Positions 22,221 to 32,999 are shown, numbered from the stretch's first letter. The stretch: DNA of 64,000 bases from Phyllostachys edulis (GCA_036346405.1 CM070546.1:110921684-110985683); one strand, 5' to 3'. Numbers and translations are program-made. The notes: generated by a model not told the origin, from the letters alone.

Positions 22221-23636
22221 TCCCCCCTCTTGAAAAGGCGTCGTCCTCGACGCTAGATCATCAGCACCAAAGAATGGCGATAAATCAGCAACGTTGAATG
22301 TCGAGCTCACACAATAGTCATCTCCTGGAAGCTCGATTTTATATGCATTATCATTAATCCGCTCAAGCACTTTGAAAGGCCCATCTCCTCGTGGCAGCAA
22401 CTTCGATTTGCGTCGTTCCGAAAAGCGATCCTTGTGGTAGTGTAACCAAACTAAATCGCCCTGCTGAAAAATCATCTTCTTTCTTTTCTTGTTGGCCTTG
22501 TCAGCATAGTACTTTGCCTTGCGCTCAATTTCTTCTTTCACCTTGATGTGCAATTTATGCGCATATTCAGCCCTGTTTAACGCCTCCATATTTGTTCGTT
22601 GTTGACTTGGAAGCGGCAGCAAATCAAGTGGCGTAATAGGCTTAAAACCATATACCACCTCAAAGGGACACATCTGTGTAGTAGAGTAGACGGCTCTGTT
22701 GTAGGTGAACTCCACGTGTGGCAAACAGTTCTCCCACTCCTTGATATTTTTCTTGATCATGGTCCACAGCAGCATCGAAAGTGTGCGGTTCACCACCTCC
22801 GTTTGACCATCAGTTTGGGGATGACAAGTTGTGCTGAATAACAACCTTGTCCCGAGATTCCCCCAAAGTGTCTTCCAGAAATAACTCATGAATTTGATGT
22901 CGTGATCCGAGACAATGGTCCTGGGTACACTGTGCAACCTCACGACCTCCCTGAAAAACAAGTTAGCAACATGCGAGGCATCGTCGCTCTTGTGGCATGG
23001 TATAAAACGTGCCATCTTCGAAAATCGATCCACAACAACAAAAACAGAATCTCTCCCCCTCTTCATCCTAGGCAGTCCTAAAACAAAGTCCATAATAATA
23101 TCTTCCCATGGTGCATTAGGAACTGGAAGAGGAGTGTACAAACCATGTGGATGCAACTTCGATTTCACCTTGTGACAAGTGATGCACCGTTGTACATACC
23201 TGTCCACATCACACCTCATCTTAGGCCAATAAAAGTGATCGCTCAGCATAGACAACGTCTTCTCACGTCCAAAATGTCCCATCAATCCACTTGCATGAGA
23301 TTCCTGCAATAATGACAAACGCATGGACGATTCTGGAACACATTGTTTGTTAGCGCAAAATAAAAACCCATCATGAATGTGTAATTTGTCCCAGCCTTCC
23401 CCATCTTTGCAATGCACATAAGGGGAAGCAAAATCATGGTCATTAGCATATAAATCACGCAAACTCGCTAAACCAGGAACTTGCACATCTAAGCGATTTA
23501 AAAGCACACTTTTCCTAGAAAGAGCATCAGCAACCACGTTTTCCTTTCCCTTCTTATATTTCACAACGTAAGGAAATGACTCGATAAATTCTACCCACTT
23601 AGCATGTCGACGGTTCAACTTAGCTTGGCCTTGCAA
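22218..23636 (-). CDS. Integrase (with end of RNase H) of D, long open frame
   Basis: 472 codons open. Begins with the last part of RNase H (LNRRHAKWVEFIESF, VVADALSRKS at residues 30-45). The zinc finger follows: SHASGLMGHFGREKTLSML then CITCHKVKSK. Core: IIMDFVLGLP (first Asp), IVSDHDIKFMS (second Asp), CHPQTDGQTEVVNRTLSM (Glu). All three catalytic positions are kept. After the core: FEVVYGFKPITPLDLLPLP, GDLVWLHYHKDRF and LLPRGDGPFKVLERIND, the GPY/F module. It stops at GG* exactly at the PPT-LTR border because of a homopolymer shift. Integrase itself could have been active, but the upstream RT is broken. Confidence 0.9.
   Translation of the reverse strand: MQGQAKLNRRHAKWVEFIESFPYVVKYKKGKENVVADALSRKSVLLNRLDVQVPGLASLRDLYANDHDFASPYVHCKDGEGWDKLHIHDGFLFCANKQCVPESSMRLSLLQESHASGLMGHFGREKTLSMLSDHFYWPKMRCDVDRYVQRCITCHKVKSKLHPHGLYTPLPVPNAPWEDIIMDFVLGLPRMKRGRDSVFVVVDRFSKMARFIPCHKSDDASHVANLFFREVVRLHSVPRTIVSDHDIKFMSYFWKTLWGNLGTRLLFSTTCHPQTDGQTEVVNRTLSMLLWTMIKKNIKEWENCLPHVEFTYNRAVYSTTQMCPFEVVYGFKPITPLDLLPLPSQQRTNMEALNRAEYAHKLHIKVKEEIERKAKYYADKANKKRKKMIFQQGDLVWLHYHKDRFSERRKSKLLPRGDGPFKVLERINDNAYKIELPGDDYCVSSTFNVADLSPFFGADDLASRTTPFQEGG
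22221..22232 (-). other. Polypurine tract of D
   Basis: Minus strand CAAGAGGGGGGA directly before LTR start TGACGAGG. It lies inside the coding frame. Confidence 0.8.
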
Positions 23637-23681
23637 ATATTTTAAAGCTTCATGATCAGAATGTATAATGAATTCCTTAGG

Positions 23682-24540
23682 TCATAAATAATGTTGCCAA
23701 ATTTCTAAAACTCGCACTAAAGCATACAACTCCTTATCATAGACCGGATAATTCAATTGTGCGCTCTTGAGTTTCTCGCTAAAATAAGCAACCGGTCTAC
23801 TCTCTTGCATTAAAACACCGCCAATACCAATTCCACTAGCATCACATTCAATTTCAAAATTCTTAGTGAAATCAGGTAAAACAAGTAATGGTGCCTCAGT
23901 TAAACACTTTTTCAATTCATCAAACGCAGCTTGTGGTGCCACCCCCCATGTAAGCTCAACACCTTTTTTTTTTGTTAATTCATTCAGTGGGGCAGCGATG
24001 GTGCTAAAATCCTTAACGAAACGCCGATAAAAACCAGCGAGTCCATGAAAGCTTCTAATTTGACTAACATTCATAGGAGTAGGCTAATTTTTAATTACTT
24101 CAGTTTTAGACTCATCTACCTCTACTCCTTATGCCGAAACCACATAGCCCAAAAATATTACATGATCTTTGCAAAAAGTACACTTCACTAAGTTCCCAAA
24201 TAACCTAGCATCGCGTAAAACCTGTAGCACTTGTATAATGTCGTCAATATGATAAGATTCATTATGATTGTAAATCAAGATATTATCAAATTACACGACC
24301 ACAAATTTCCCAATGAAATGCCTCAAAACATGATTCATCAATCGCATGAATGTACTAGGTGCATTAGTTAACCCAAACGGCATGAATAACCACTCATACA
24401 AACCAAATTTCGTTTTAAAAGCAGTTTTCCACTCATCCCCTTCTTTCATCCTAATTTGATGATACCCACTATGCAAATCAATTTTAGAGAAAATAACGGC
24501 ACCACTCAATTCGTCTAACATATCATCTAAGCGAGGTATA
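23682..24540 (-). pseudogene. RT catalytic part and RNase H of D (broken)
   Basis: 24521-24291: IDLHSGYHQIRMKEGDEW, FGLYEWLFMPFGLTNAPSTF. The catalytic box that should be YFDDIL reads stop-F-D-N-I-L at about 24280-24297: the Tyr codon is TAA and the second Asp is Asn. Another stop lies near 24130. 24074-23682 is an open stretch with the RT thumb and RNase H (FYRRFVKDFSTIAAPLNELT, IECDASGIGIGGVLMQESRP, YPVYDKELYALVRVL), ending in a TAA (23679-23681) just before the PKEFIIHSDHEALK segment. Confidence 0.87.
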
Positions 24541-24551
24541 GGATGACGATA

Positions 24552-25144
24552 TCAAATAGTGATATTATTAATCGCTATACAATCTATGCACATGCGCCAA
24601 GTACCATCTTTCTTAGGAACTAAAATAACAGGAAGAGCACAAGGGCTTAAACTTTCGCATACGTACCCTTTGTCGATAATCTCTTGTACTTGTTTCTTAA
24701 TTTCCTTTGTTTCCTCGGGGTTGGTGCGGTACGGTGGTCGGTTTGGTAGCGTCGCTCCCAGAATCAAATCAATTTGATGCTCTATCCCACGGATTGGTGG
24801 CAAACCAATGGGCACCTCCTCCGGAAAAACGTCGCTGAATTCCTGCAAAACATGAGAAACACCACTAGGAAGAGACGCCAAGTCGTTAGTAGAAAGCAAA
24901 GCATCTTTGTACAGGAGTACAAAGTGCACCAAATTGGGATTCTCACAAAAAGCTCTCATCTCCGATTTGGTGGCTAACATGACTAAACCTTTCTCTTCCT
25001 CACTTTTCTTTTTACCGCTTAATTTTGGCTTGTGGCTCTCACTCACCGAAGGTGGAATCTCGCTATTTGGTGTACTCTCAATTTTCACCTCAACTTTCTT
25101 CTTATCAGCATTGACTATCTCTGTCTATGTAAGTGGATACAAAA
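24552..25144 (-). pseudogene. RT N-terminal part of D
   Basis: 178-codon frame from 25088. Starts with a charged linker (KLSGKKKSEEEK), then LQEFSDVFPEEVPIGLPP, the usual RT start IEHQIDLILGATLPNRPPYR, and VILVPKKDGTWRMCID. A stop at 24549-24551 after NNITI separates it from YRHPIPRLDD. Confidence 0.85.
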
Positions 25145-26100
25145 TCACATCTTTTCTGCTTCACTTAAACTTGTAGCAGTTTGTATGCCCATCATGATAA
25201 ACATGGCGATCAAATTGCCATGGGCGCCCCAACAACAAGTGATAATCTGACATGGGCACCACATCGCAAACAATCTTATCCTCATACTGCCAATCTTGAA
25301 GTGCACCTTCACCATATGACTAACTTTCACCTCGCCCACATCGCTCAACCACTGCACATGATAAGGATGAGGTGTGGTAAATATTTTAAGCCCAATTTTG
25401 TGCACATCTCCTTGCTGGCAAGATTATGACAACTTCCTCCATCAATTATGACTTTGTACACTTTACCGCCAACTGTCGCCCATGACTGAAACAAATTGCA
25501 CCGCTGTGCGGTAGATTGGCTTTGTGACACGCTAAGTACACGAGGTGTGCACACTAGCATATGCGCTCCATCTGGCAACCCCGGCCTACAGTCCAATCTC
25601 TCGTCCTCTATGGGATCCTCTGCAAAATCAGCAAACGGAGTAGTATCGTCCTCATCACTAGCTGAAATATACCCATCATCAGTAAGTATCATAACTTTAT
25701 TATTTGGGCAATCTTTCTGAAAATGACCAACTCCCTTGCACTTGTAGCATGTCACATCATGTGACTGGCCTGTAGAACCCATTGAGGATGCTGCGCTAGC
25801 AGTAGGTGCTGGTGGCGGTGTACTATCTGTCTTCCTCTGTGCTGAACTGCGCATTGCTGAATTGCCCCTGGATGGAGCAGACTTGCCCGGTTGTCCTGTG
25901 TTGTACGGTGGTGCCGTGCTCACTGAATAACGTTGCCGTGCAACATACTTAGTATCTTCAATTACCTGCTTCTCAGCCTCACGTGCCTGATGCATCAACT
26001 CAACCATATTGTTGTATTGATGATGATTAACGATATGTCGAATAGCATAATTCATCCCAACAAGAAAGCGAGCCATCGCTTGTCCCTCATTCTCACGCAC
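25145..26100 (-). pseudogene. gag C-terminus and protease of D
   Basis: From 26100: YAIRHIVNHHQYNNM and AREAEKQVIEDTKY (end of capsid), then one zinc knuckle VTCYKCKGVGHFQKDCPN (CX2CX4HX4C, about residues 116-133), an acidic stretch (SASDEDDTTPFADFAEDP), and the protease-like VIIDGGSCHNLASKEM at about residues 219-234. Near 25380 the frame shifts, and the rest (HPYHVQWLSDVGEVKVSH) reads in the next frame from 25405 with an out-of-frame end. Confidence 0.85.
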
Positions 26101-27213
26101 ATAAGTATGTATGCTAATCTACTCCATCTCTTTATAATACTCATCAACTGATTTCAACCCCTGTCGCAACCCAATCAGCTTCTCATGTAGCAAGTGCCTG
26201 TAATGTGTAGGTACAAAGCGCGCGCGCATCTATCACTTCAGCTTGTCCCATGTAACCCCACGTGGCTCGTGTCACTCCATATGCTGTTGCACACAGTGCT
26301 CCCACCATGTAGTAGCATATCCGTCCAAAGCAGCAACGTAAAGATCTAATTTGCGCTGATCAGAATAGTGGTTCATGCGAAACAGCTTATCAACTTTCAG
26401 CTCCCATACAAGATAAACCTCCACCTCTGTAGTACCCTCAAAGGACGGCATTGTGAACTTGGGCTTTGCAATAAGATCATCAGCGTCCTCATCGCGCCGA
26501 CGATTACGTGCATACTGATTATGTTGACGGCGCGGCAAATAGTCGTTGAACACGGCTTCGTTGCCGTCGTCGTCAACGTCAACGTAGCGGTTGCCATGGC
26601 CTCCTCCATGGGTACCATAGTATGCACCCCCAAAGACGCCGTCATGCGCTCCTCCATAGGCACCATCGTGGACACCATTGTTGGCGCCCAGGTAGGCACC
26701 GCACCCATGTGCAGGGGGATGCGCCGCGACCTCAGCAACAACACGACGCTGTTGCTCCACCTCGCGTACATGCGCTTGTTCGTCAAATTGTCGTTGGCAT
26801 GGTTCATCCTCGCGCTGCCGTCTAGCAGCAGCCTCCGCATCCATCTCGTCGCGCGGCTCGTACGGGAGGTGTACACTCCCCGCATCACCACGTGTACTCA
26901 GCTGCATCGAAGCGGTGAGCTTGGTAATAGCGTCGAGCGGTACCTTGTGGTTGTCATCAACGGTCACGGATAGCTTCTGAAAATCTGTCCCTTGGCCGTC
27001 CAAGTTGTGTTGGACACGTCCAAGGTTGCCACGCACCAGGTCAACCTCAGTTCGAAACTCGTCTCGGAGCGTAGCACGAAGTGTCTGGAAGGACATCTTG
27101 GTGATCGGATCAGTAAGGTTGCCGCCCGCATCCTTGTCCGCCGCTTCGACATTGTTCTGAGAGCAAAAATACCAAGTGGAAATATATGTGAAAAATAAGT
27201 GGGAATCTCTCAA
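26101..27213 (-). pseudogene. gag N-terminal part of D
   Basis: 313-codon frame from 27213 to a TGA at about 26270. Features in order: coiled-coil-like acidic start, a Gln/Arg/Glu-rich stretch (EAAARRQREDEP), a Gly-rich repeat zone of GGAHDG/GGAYYG-like units at about residues 180-210, an arginine-rich linker, then the capsid start PKFTMPSFEGTTEVEVYLVW and ALDGYATTWWEH. Two stops near 26270 and 26230 break it before the frame at 26100. A TTTGCTCTCAG acceptor-like site lies just before the second possible start (about 27160), so a spliced leader is possible. Confidence 0.75.
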
Positions 27214-28322
27214 CTACTGTTCTGAAACAAAGCAAGTTATACCGTTTCGAAGTAAATTAAAAGCAGCAAAAACTTACGCTTGTAGCAACGAACGATTAAC
27301 CAAGCTTGTGCGAGCGAATATCAAGAACGACAATCAATACATGACTCGGATGTTTTTGGTGGAGCTAGGTAAGGAAAACAACATAACAAATTCAGAATTT
27401 AAAGATTATAAAGCTAGGTAGGAATCCAAACGAGACTCACAATACCTAATTGCTGATCGTAAATATAAGTGAGGATTAGACAGCAACACACACACAATGA
27501 TAATGGGACTATTGCAATAAAAGGAATGAGCGATAACAGAACAATTTTGTATGGATGCGAACGCTCATATTGCAACAGTTCAAGGAGAGACACTAGCTGG
27601 AGCTCAAAAATTGTATATAAGGGCACAAGATTGCTAAAAAATAATAGTATGCGAATAGTATCAGATACAAATATAGAAAAATTGCTCCAACAAAAGAATA
27701 TAATACTATGGCCAAAACTTTTGGCTGCCTTCCTTTTTTGTCTTTTTTTGTCTTTGCCTTTTTTTTGTCTGCACTCTTTTTTTTTTCACGGCCGCTGCCG
27801 AGCACTAATCAACAATACTTATTTTTTTTGTTTGTTGGAACTCACGGTCAAGGCCAACGACCGAAACAGCAACGAACAGCACTGCACGCACCAAACGTGA
27901 ACAGTGCCCTGTAAACAGTACCAACCGCGAAAAACTTTTTGTCTCAAAAATCCTAGGAGCAGTCCCTCGAGCACAATAACAAGCTAGTCTCAATAGGTAC
28001 GAAAGGTTTGCAAAAGGACCGATGGGTTCATGAAGAAAACAATGTACAATCAACTAGATATAAGCGATGTTTAGTTGCACAAAAACATGAATCAAATATG
28101 AGGTCAAAAATTTGTGGAAGGGGAAAACAAAAAGAGACGCGAACAAAACAAGACCATCAACTAAACACGATGAACGAGTGGATTAAGACCTAACAAAATG
28201 CACTAAAAATAATGAATTAAACTACAGCGAAGACGATTTTTTTTTGTGTGGCTTTTTTAGTGTATAGGATAGAAAAACAATCTACTAAAATATGGGTAAA
28301 AAGAGATTCTACCGAGTGGCCT
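27214..28322 (-). other. Leader of D
   Basis: About 1.1 kb between PBS and gag. Contains a T/C-rich low-complexity tract at about 27717-27830 (plus strand). No coding signal recognised. Confidence 0.6.
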
Positions 28323-28323
28323 A

Positions 28324-28336
28324 GAATCTGAAACCA
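28324..28336 (-). other. Primer binding site of D (degenerate iMet type)
   Basis: Minus strand TGGTTTCAGATTC three bases after the LTR end. Ten of 13 bases match the initiator-Met PBS TGGTATCAGAGCC. It could also fit another tRNA. Confidence 0.55.
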
Positions 28337-28339
28337 CGA

Positions 28340-29446
28340 TGATACGGGGTGGCCCGATATTCTCAAGTAGAACCGTGGATAAATAGTGCTTGACGACGAA
28401 CAACACTCAGTTGTACACCACGCACAAGTGCACGGACTTGCAGCTCTATGGATATTCGCCAACACGCACCGGGATGATCGCCGCTAGACCACGAGCGGAG
28501 ATCGCCAAGCCCTCAATTCCCAGCAGAAAAGCAAACTTGACCTTGATTTGTAGAACAAACAATAGATCGCCTAATTCTCTTTCAAAAATCCTCGCATGAA
28601 CTCTAGAACGAAAGAACAAGCAAAATCGTGTTGTTTCAATTCTTTCATAAAAGTGGTCTCTCTGTATCACCATGTTCTAGACATCTTTAATGGACCGAGG
28701 TCCTTTCCTAGTGGCTGATTGCATGGCGGTTGATTGCCTGGACCCAAATTAACTGGTTTCCAAAACCTTGCCAAGTAATACTAAAAAAATAGAAACATGC
28801 CTTAATGGTCAATACATCACGTAGGGACTCCAATACTTTCCTACATGATTGGCTATGTGCATGGAGCAGTCCATCTCCATAAATCATGTACGTGCTTGCT
28901 TCATGCCTTATATGTATTGAAGCTTCCATTTTGGCAAAACCAAACACAATGGATTCCATGTCACATAGGATTGATTTCTCCCTGCCTTGTACGCATCAAC
29001 ACATTCCTTTTGGGGATTTCAAAGCTGGCTTCAGCCACGCCAAAGGTGTATCATCACCTTGAGCCAATAAATTCGGAAGATCCAAAGTCATAGCGCCCCA
29101 GTTAGCAAGGTGAACTAGATGCATAGGACTCGGGGCAGCACCAAGCCTGTCTACCGCACCTTTTTGTGCTTGTGATTGAATCGCTAATAGGCAAAGTGGT
29201 GCCGATTAATATACCACTCGCAATAGCTCTACATCTCTTTCCTCAAACCTGAGAACAAGTAAAGTACAAACATTAGGTAGTATAAAATTCTCGTTAAAAT
29301 TAATAACATATTCATTAAGGAGCAAGTTCACCTGATCTTGTAGTTTCTTGGCACGTGCTCTTGTAATTGGTCTAGGCGGCAACTCGATGCACATATCTTG
29401 AGCATTAAGTGGAGGAGAAGAAGGTGTCATAGGGATGCCCTCATCA
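28340..29446 (-). repeat. 5' LTR of D (right in window)
   Basis: 1107 bp, same ends as 21114-22220. Roughly one difference per 20 bases in the first 270 bases by eye. Confidence 0.92.
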
Positions 29447-29451
29447 TATAC

Positions 29452-29532
29452 TTAAGACTAATATGGAGATGTTAATATCTATAATAATAATTACAGATAA
29501 ATAAATAAATGAGGATGATTAGATCCTGATCA
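29452..29532 (-). repeat. 5' LTR of G1a, remaining part
   Basis: Resumes right after the D TSD (TTAAGACTAATATGG, matching 9438-9452) and ends GATCCTGATCA. The next five bases, AACTG, are the G1a TSD. Confidence 0.87.
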
Positions 29533-29628
29533 AACTGCTTTTGGGAGTAGTTAATCACCTATTTGTTATTATGCCATCGTTGATTATTTTTAATACCATG
29601 AATCCTTTGTCAGCATAGGATGGTCGTT
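29533..29628 (+). repeat. Solo LTR C, part 2 of 3
   Basis: 96 bp between G1a and B. Its last five bases, TCGTT (29624-29628), form the left TSD of B. Confidence 0.7.
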
Positions 29629-29684
29629 TGTAACGTCCCAAAATTTGGCTTTTCAAAAATCTTTTGAGTAGTTTAGGTCCCTGG
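29629..29684 (+). repeat. 5' LTR of B, first 56 bp
   Basis: Matches 47346-47405 except for one substitution (TGTAACG/TGTAACA) and a 4-bp difference. Cut by G1b after CCTGG. Confidence 0.9.
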
Positions 29685-30497
29685 TGTCGGTGTTTTAGCA
29701 CCGATCTTACATAAAGATTGTTTGATTCGGGGGTCTCCAAGACTGAAATCACATAGAGAGATTGACACAGGGATTTTTATACAGGTTCAGGCCTTCTTCG
29801 GAGAGAATAACAACCCTACTCCTATGTGTATGTATTGAGTATACTGGTTACAATCAGTATAAAATGCTACAATTTTCCCTGCTACTCAGTGTATATGTCC
29901 GATTGTATGTCACTAATCGGGCCTCTCCCTCATTATCTCTGGCCATAGCTTTTTATAGTGTTCGTAGAGGTAGCCGTTTCTCCAGGCCGAGAGGTGCCCC
30001 ATCATTCCAAGTAATGGGCGCATTGTTGATAGTAATCGCCGGGGTATTAACTCCTCCATATCGCCTGGTAGTTTCTAGTCAGAGATAATGGTGTGTAACG
30101 TGCAGTTATTCCAGAGAATAACAGCGTATATTGTCTGCTTAGATTCTCTAATCAATTGGGCCTACTTGTCCGCAGGCTTTATTGATCATAGGGTGGTCGT
30201 AGCTGACTTAGTCGTAAAAGGGCTTACGACCATGAAGTAGTCGTGGAATAACTTATGACTTGGGGCTGGTCGTAGAAGAACTTACGACTAGAAGGTGATC
30301 GTAGCAGCACTTACAATTATGAACCAGTCGTAGAAAGTCTTACGACTATGAGGATGGTCGTAGAAGAGCTTACGACCAGCTGGTTGGCTTCTCCCTTATG
30401 ATTACAAGAGGTATACTCAAGAATTGTATGACGTCATATTCACCCATAATAAGAATTATAGATAAATAATAAAATGATGATTATTAGATCCTCGTCA
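29685..30497 (-). repeat. 3' LTR of G1b (left in window)
   Basis: 813 bp, TGTCGGTGTTTTAGC to CCTCGTCA. Includes a zone (about 30190-30390) with many copies of a TCGTAGAAG..CTTACGAC-like unit. The other LTR lacks about 120 bp of this zone. Confidence 0.9.
30190..30390. repeat. Short inverted/tandem unit array in G1b LTR
   Basis: GTCGTA..ACTTACGAC units repeat about seven times (for example AGTCGTAAAAGGGCTTACGA at about 30209). Each can fold as a small hairpin. The array also occurs in the right LTR (41820-41960) and, weaker, in the G1a LTRs (9300-9420). Confidence 0.75.
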
Positions 30498-30515
30498 TCT
30501 AGCCCCCCAGCTTTA
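30498..30515 (-). other. Polypurine tract of G1b
   Basis: Minus strand AAAGCTGGGGGGCTAGA directly before LTR start TGACGAGG. Confidence 0.75.
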
Positions 30516-30971
30516 GCTTAATTTATTTTTCAAAAGGATGAATGAAGAAATAAACTAAGGTACTAAGAGTAGGCTTGATATTGTTAGACCATGCTTAAAA
30601 CCCAAGTTCTTTGTCTTTGGCAAAGAAAAAGGAGGAATGAATCGACCCGTGAAGTTCCTTCTAGTGGGCGTGACCACGTGTAGATAGGAAAGTCTTCGTC
30701 TAGGTGATGTTACTTTTCTTTCGACCAAGATAAAGATGAACACTGCATTGGTCATAAAATGTGTTACGATCAGTACTTTGTCGTGGAAAAAACTTATGAC
30801 TAGGAACTGGTCGTAGGGGGACCTACGACCTTGGCACGGGGGAAAGAATATCAAAGCGCTACCCAAAGTAAGACAATAAAGATAGAGAGAACCTGATGCT
30901 TTATTGTTCGGCTGGTCAAATTACACGTAGAACTTGCGTAACTGGTCGATATTATACGAATTTGAGAGAAT

Positions 30972-32040
30972 TCACCCATCTTCCATTGCTAGTCGTACCA
31001 AATCTGGTCGCATAACTTCGACCACTATGTAAAGACCTTCCCACTTGGGGGAAAGTTTGTTCCGATTAGATTGGGATTGGATTTTTCTCACCAAGTCACC
31101 TACAGCAAGGCTGCGATGTTGGACCTTACGATCGTAGTATTTCCACAAGGCTTGCTGGTAGACTACTGAACGGATTAAGGCTTGATTTCTCCTCTCTTCG
31201 AGCAGGTTAATGTCGTCCGCTCGAAGTTGTTCTTGGGCTGAGTCATTGAAATTCTTGACCCTTGTAGACCTGATCTTTAGTTCTGGTGGAAGTATGGCTT
31301 CGACACCAAAAACGAGAAAAAAGGGTGTTTCGCTTGTTGCCCGACTAGCAGTCGTGCGAACTGCCCATAATACCGATGGTAATTCTTGTACCCAAGAGCC
31401 CAAGTGCTTAACCAGCTGGTCGAAGACTCGAGTTTTAATTCCCTGCATGATTTGGCCATTCGCTCGTTCGATTGCCCCATTGCTTTGGGGGTGGGCAACC
31501 GAGGCATAACAGAGCTTGGTACCCAACTCGTCGCAAAATTCTTGAAATTTTGTGCTTGAAAATTGTTTACCATTGTCTGTGATTATTCGATTTGGGACTC
31601 CAAATTGAGTAATCACACTTTTCATCATGTACCGTTTTATGGCTTCTGTTGTTATCCTAGTCACAGATTCGGCTTCGATCCATTTTGTGAATGTATCGAT
31701 AGCCACAAAAAGGAACTCGAAACCTCCTAGAGCCCCTGGGAATGGTCCTAGGATATCAAGACCCTAGGTTACAAAAGGCCAAGATAGAGGGATTGTTTGT
31801 AGCGCCTGAGCTGGTTGGTGTATTTGCCTGCTGTGAAATTGGCATTGTACACATTTCTTAACTAGCTCTTTGGCGTCATGCAGGGTTATTGGCCTGTAGA
31901 AACCTTGTCGAAAGGCCTTACCAACCAGTGTTCTGTAGGAAGCATGAGTTCCACAGATGCCTCCGTGTATGTCATGAAGGAGTGTTAATCCTTCGCCCTG
32001 CGGAATGCATTGCATGAGCACCCCTTGAGTACCTCATTTA
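30972..32040 (-). pseudogene. Integrase of G1b (one stop, core otherwise readable)
   Basis: 32021-31764: zinc finger part LLHDIHGGICGTHASYRTLV and CVQCQFHSRQIHQPAQ. A TAG (31761-31763) interrupts after SWPFVT. Then GLDILGPFP carries the first Asp, and from 31706 a 244-codon open frame holds IITDNGKQF (second Asp), HPQSNGAIERANGQIM (Glu), LPSVLWAVRTTASRAT and RSLAVGDLVRKIQ. The catalytic triad is complete apart from the single stop. Best preserved Tat integrase of the window. Confidence 0.87.
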
Positions 32041-32992
32041 TAGAGGACTCATTCGACCAAAGTATACATTTTGGTCTTTCGGGATAAGCGATCTGCCTCG
32101 GGATCATTTTCGGGTACGGAACCTTTTTGAAGATACTCGTAGATGGGAGCCATCGAGGTATCTTCGTATTCTAGAGAGGTTGTCTCAATAGGAGGTGTCT
32201 CTGGTTCTTCGACCAGGGACGACTGCTGGAGTTCCTCCAGGAAGACTCCTTTTGGTACTATAGATCGGGAAGAAGCTATTCGAGCAAGCTGGTTTGCGAG
32301 GAAATTATCCTTTCGAGGGATGAATTGTGCCTCGAAACCGAAAAAATGCTTTTCAAGCTTACGGACTTCCGATAAGTACCGAGACATTGTCGGATTAGAG
32401 AACTGGTACTCTTTTCTGACTTGATTCACGACTAGTTGAGAGTCTCCTCTCACGAGTAGTCGGCGACTCAAGAGCGCTTTCGCGGCTCGTATGCCAGCTA
32501 AAAAACCTTTGTATTATGCCACGTTGTTAGTGGCTTGAAAGTTTAATCGTATGGCATACTTTAAGGTTCTCCGGTAGGAGATACCAAGACCACCCCAGCC
32601 CCCGAGCCACTTAAAGTATGCGACCCGTCAAAGTACATCGTCCACTGGTCGTGGGTATCATACTGGGGATCCTGAATAGGTTCAGGATTTGTCCATTCGG
32701 TGACAAAAGTCTGCAAGATCTGGGATTTAATGGTCGTTCGGGACACAAAATGTAGGTCGAACTCCCCAAGTTCGACTGACCATTTTGCCATGCGTCTCGC
32801 TGTTTTCCTATTTTGGAGGATCGCTCCCAAAGGAAACTCAGACGGTACAGCTAGTTTGTGCGTTTGAAAATAATGCCGCAGTTTCCTTGAAGACATAAGG
32901 AGGGCATATAGAAGTTTTTGGACCTGTGGGTAACTCTCCTTAGGCCCGTGTAAAACTTCACTTACGTAGTAAACCGTCGCTGTATGCGCCAC
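32041..32992 (-). pseudogene. RNase H plus second RNase H-like domain of G1b
   Basis: 32992-32561: VYYVSEVLHGPKESYPQVQ, LRHYFQTHKL, WSVELGEFDLHFVSR and FVTEWTNPEP, then WTMYFDGSHTLSGSGAGVV, which keeps the YFDGS motif of the second domain. A frameshift near 32560. 32471-32049 continues LLVRGDSQLVVNQVRKEYQF (catalytic D-S) and LANQLARIASS. This pair supports the dual RNase H reading for the damaged copy in G1a. Confidence 0.85.
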
Positions 32993-32999
32993 GTTCTAC

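Larger units (their letters stand above)
21114..29446 (-). mobile_element. Chromovirus-like Ty3/gypsy element D
   Basis: 8333 bp with two LTRs of equal length (1107 bp) and a perfect 5-bp TSD, TATAC, at 21109-21113 and 29447-29451. On the minus strand: LTR, PBS, leader, gag with CCHC knuckle, protease, RT, RNase H, INT, PPT, LTR. The protease-linker wording RCNLFQSWATV and VIIDGGSCHNLAS, and a continuation of the integrase tail into the LTR, point to the CRM clade of chromoviruses or a close relative. LTRs differ by about 5 percent by eye. RT has lost its YFDD box, so it is dead. Confidence 0.9.
8779..29532 (-). mobile_element. Tat-lineage Ty3/gypsy element G1a (with D nested inside)
   Basis: LTRs start TGACGAGGATC and end CACTGACA on the minus strand. 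Gene order on that strand is gag, PR, RT, RNase H, a second RNase H-like domain, INT, then a 5 kb space holding an antisense gene, then the PPT. Two RNase H domains, RT before INT, and extra sequence between INT and the 3' LTR are features of the plant Tat lineage. TSD AACTA (8774-8778) / AACTG (29533-29537). Its right LTR is split by element D. LTR copies differ by roughly 10 percent by eye, so it is old, and all its genes carry stops. Confidence 0.87.
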
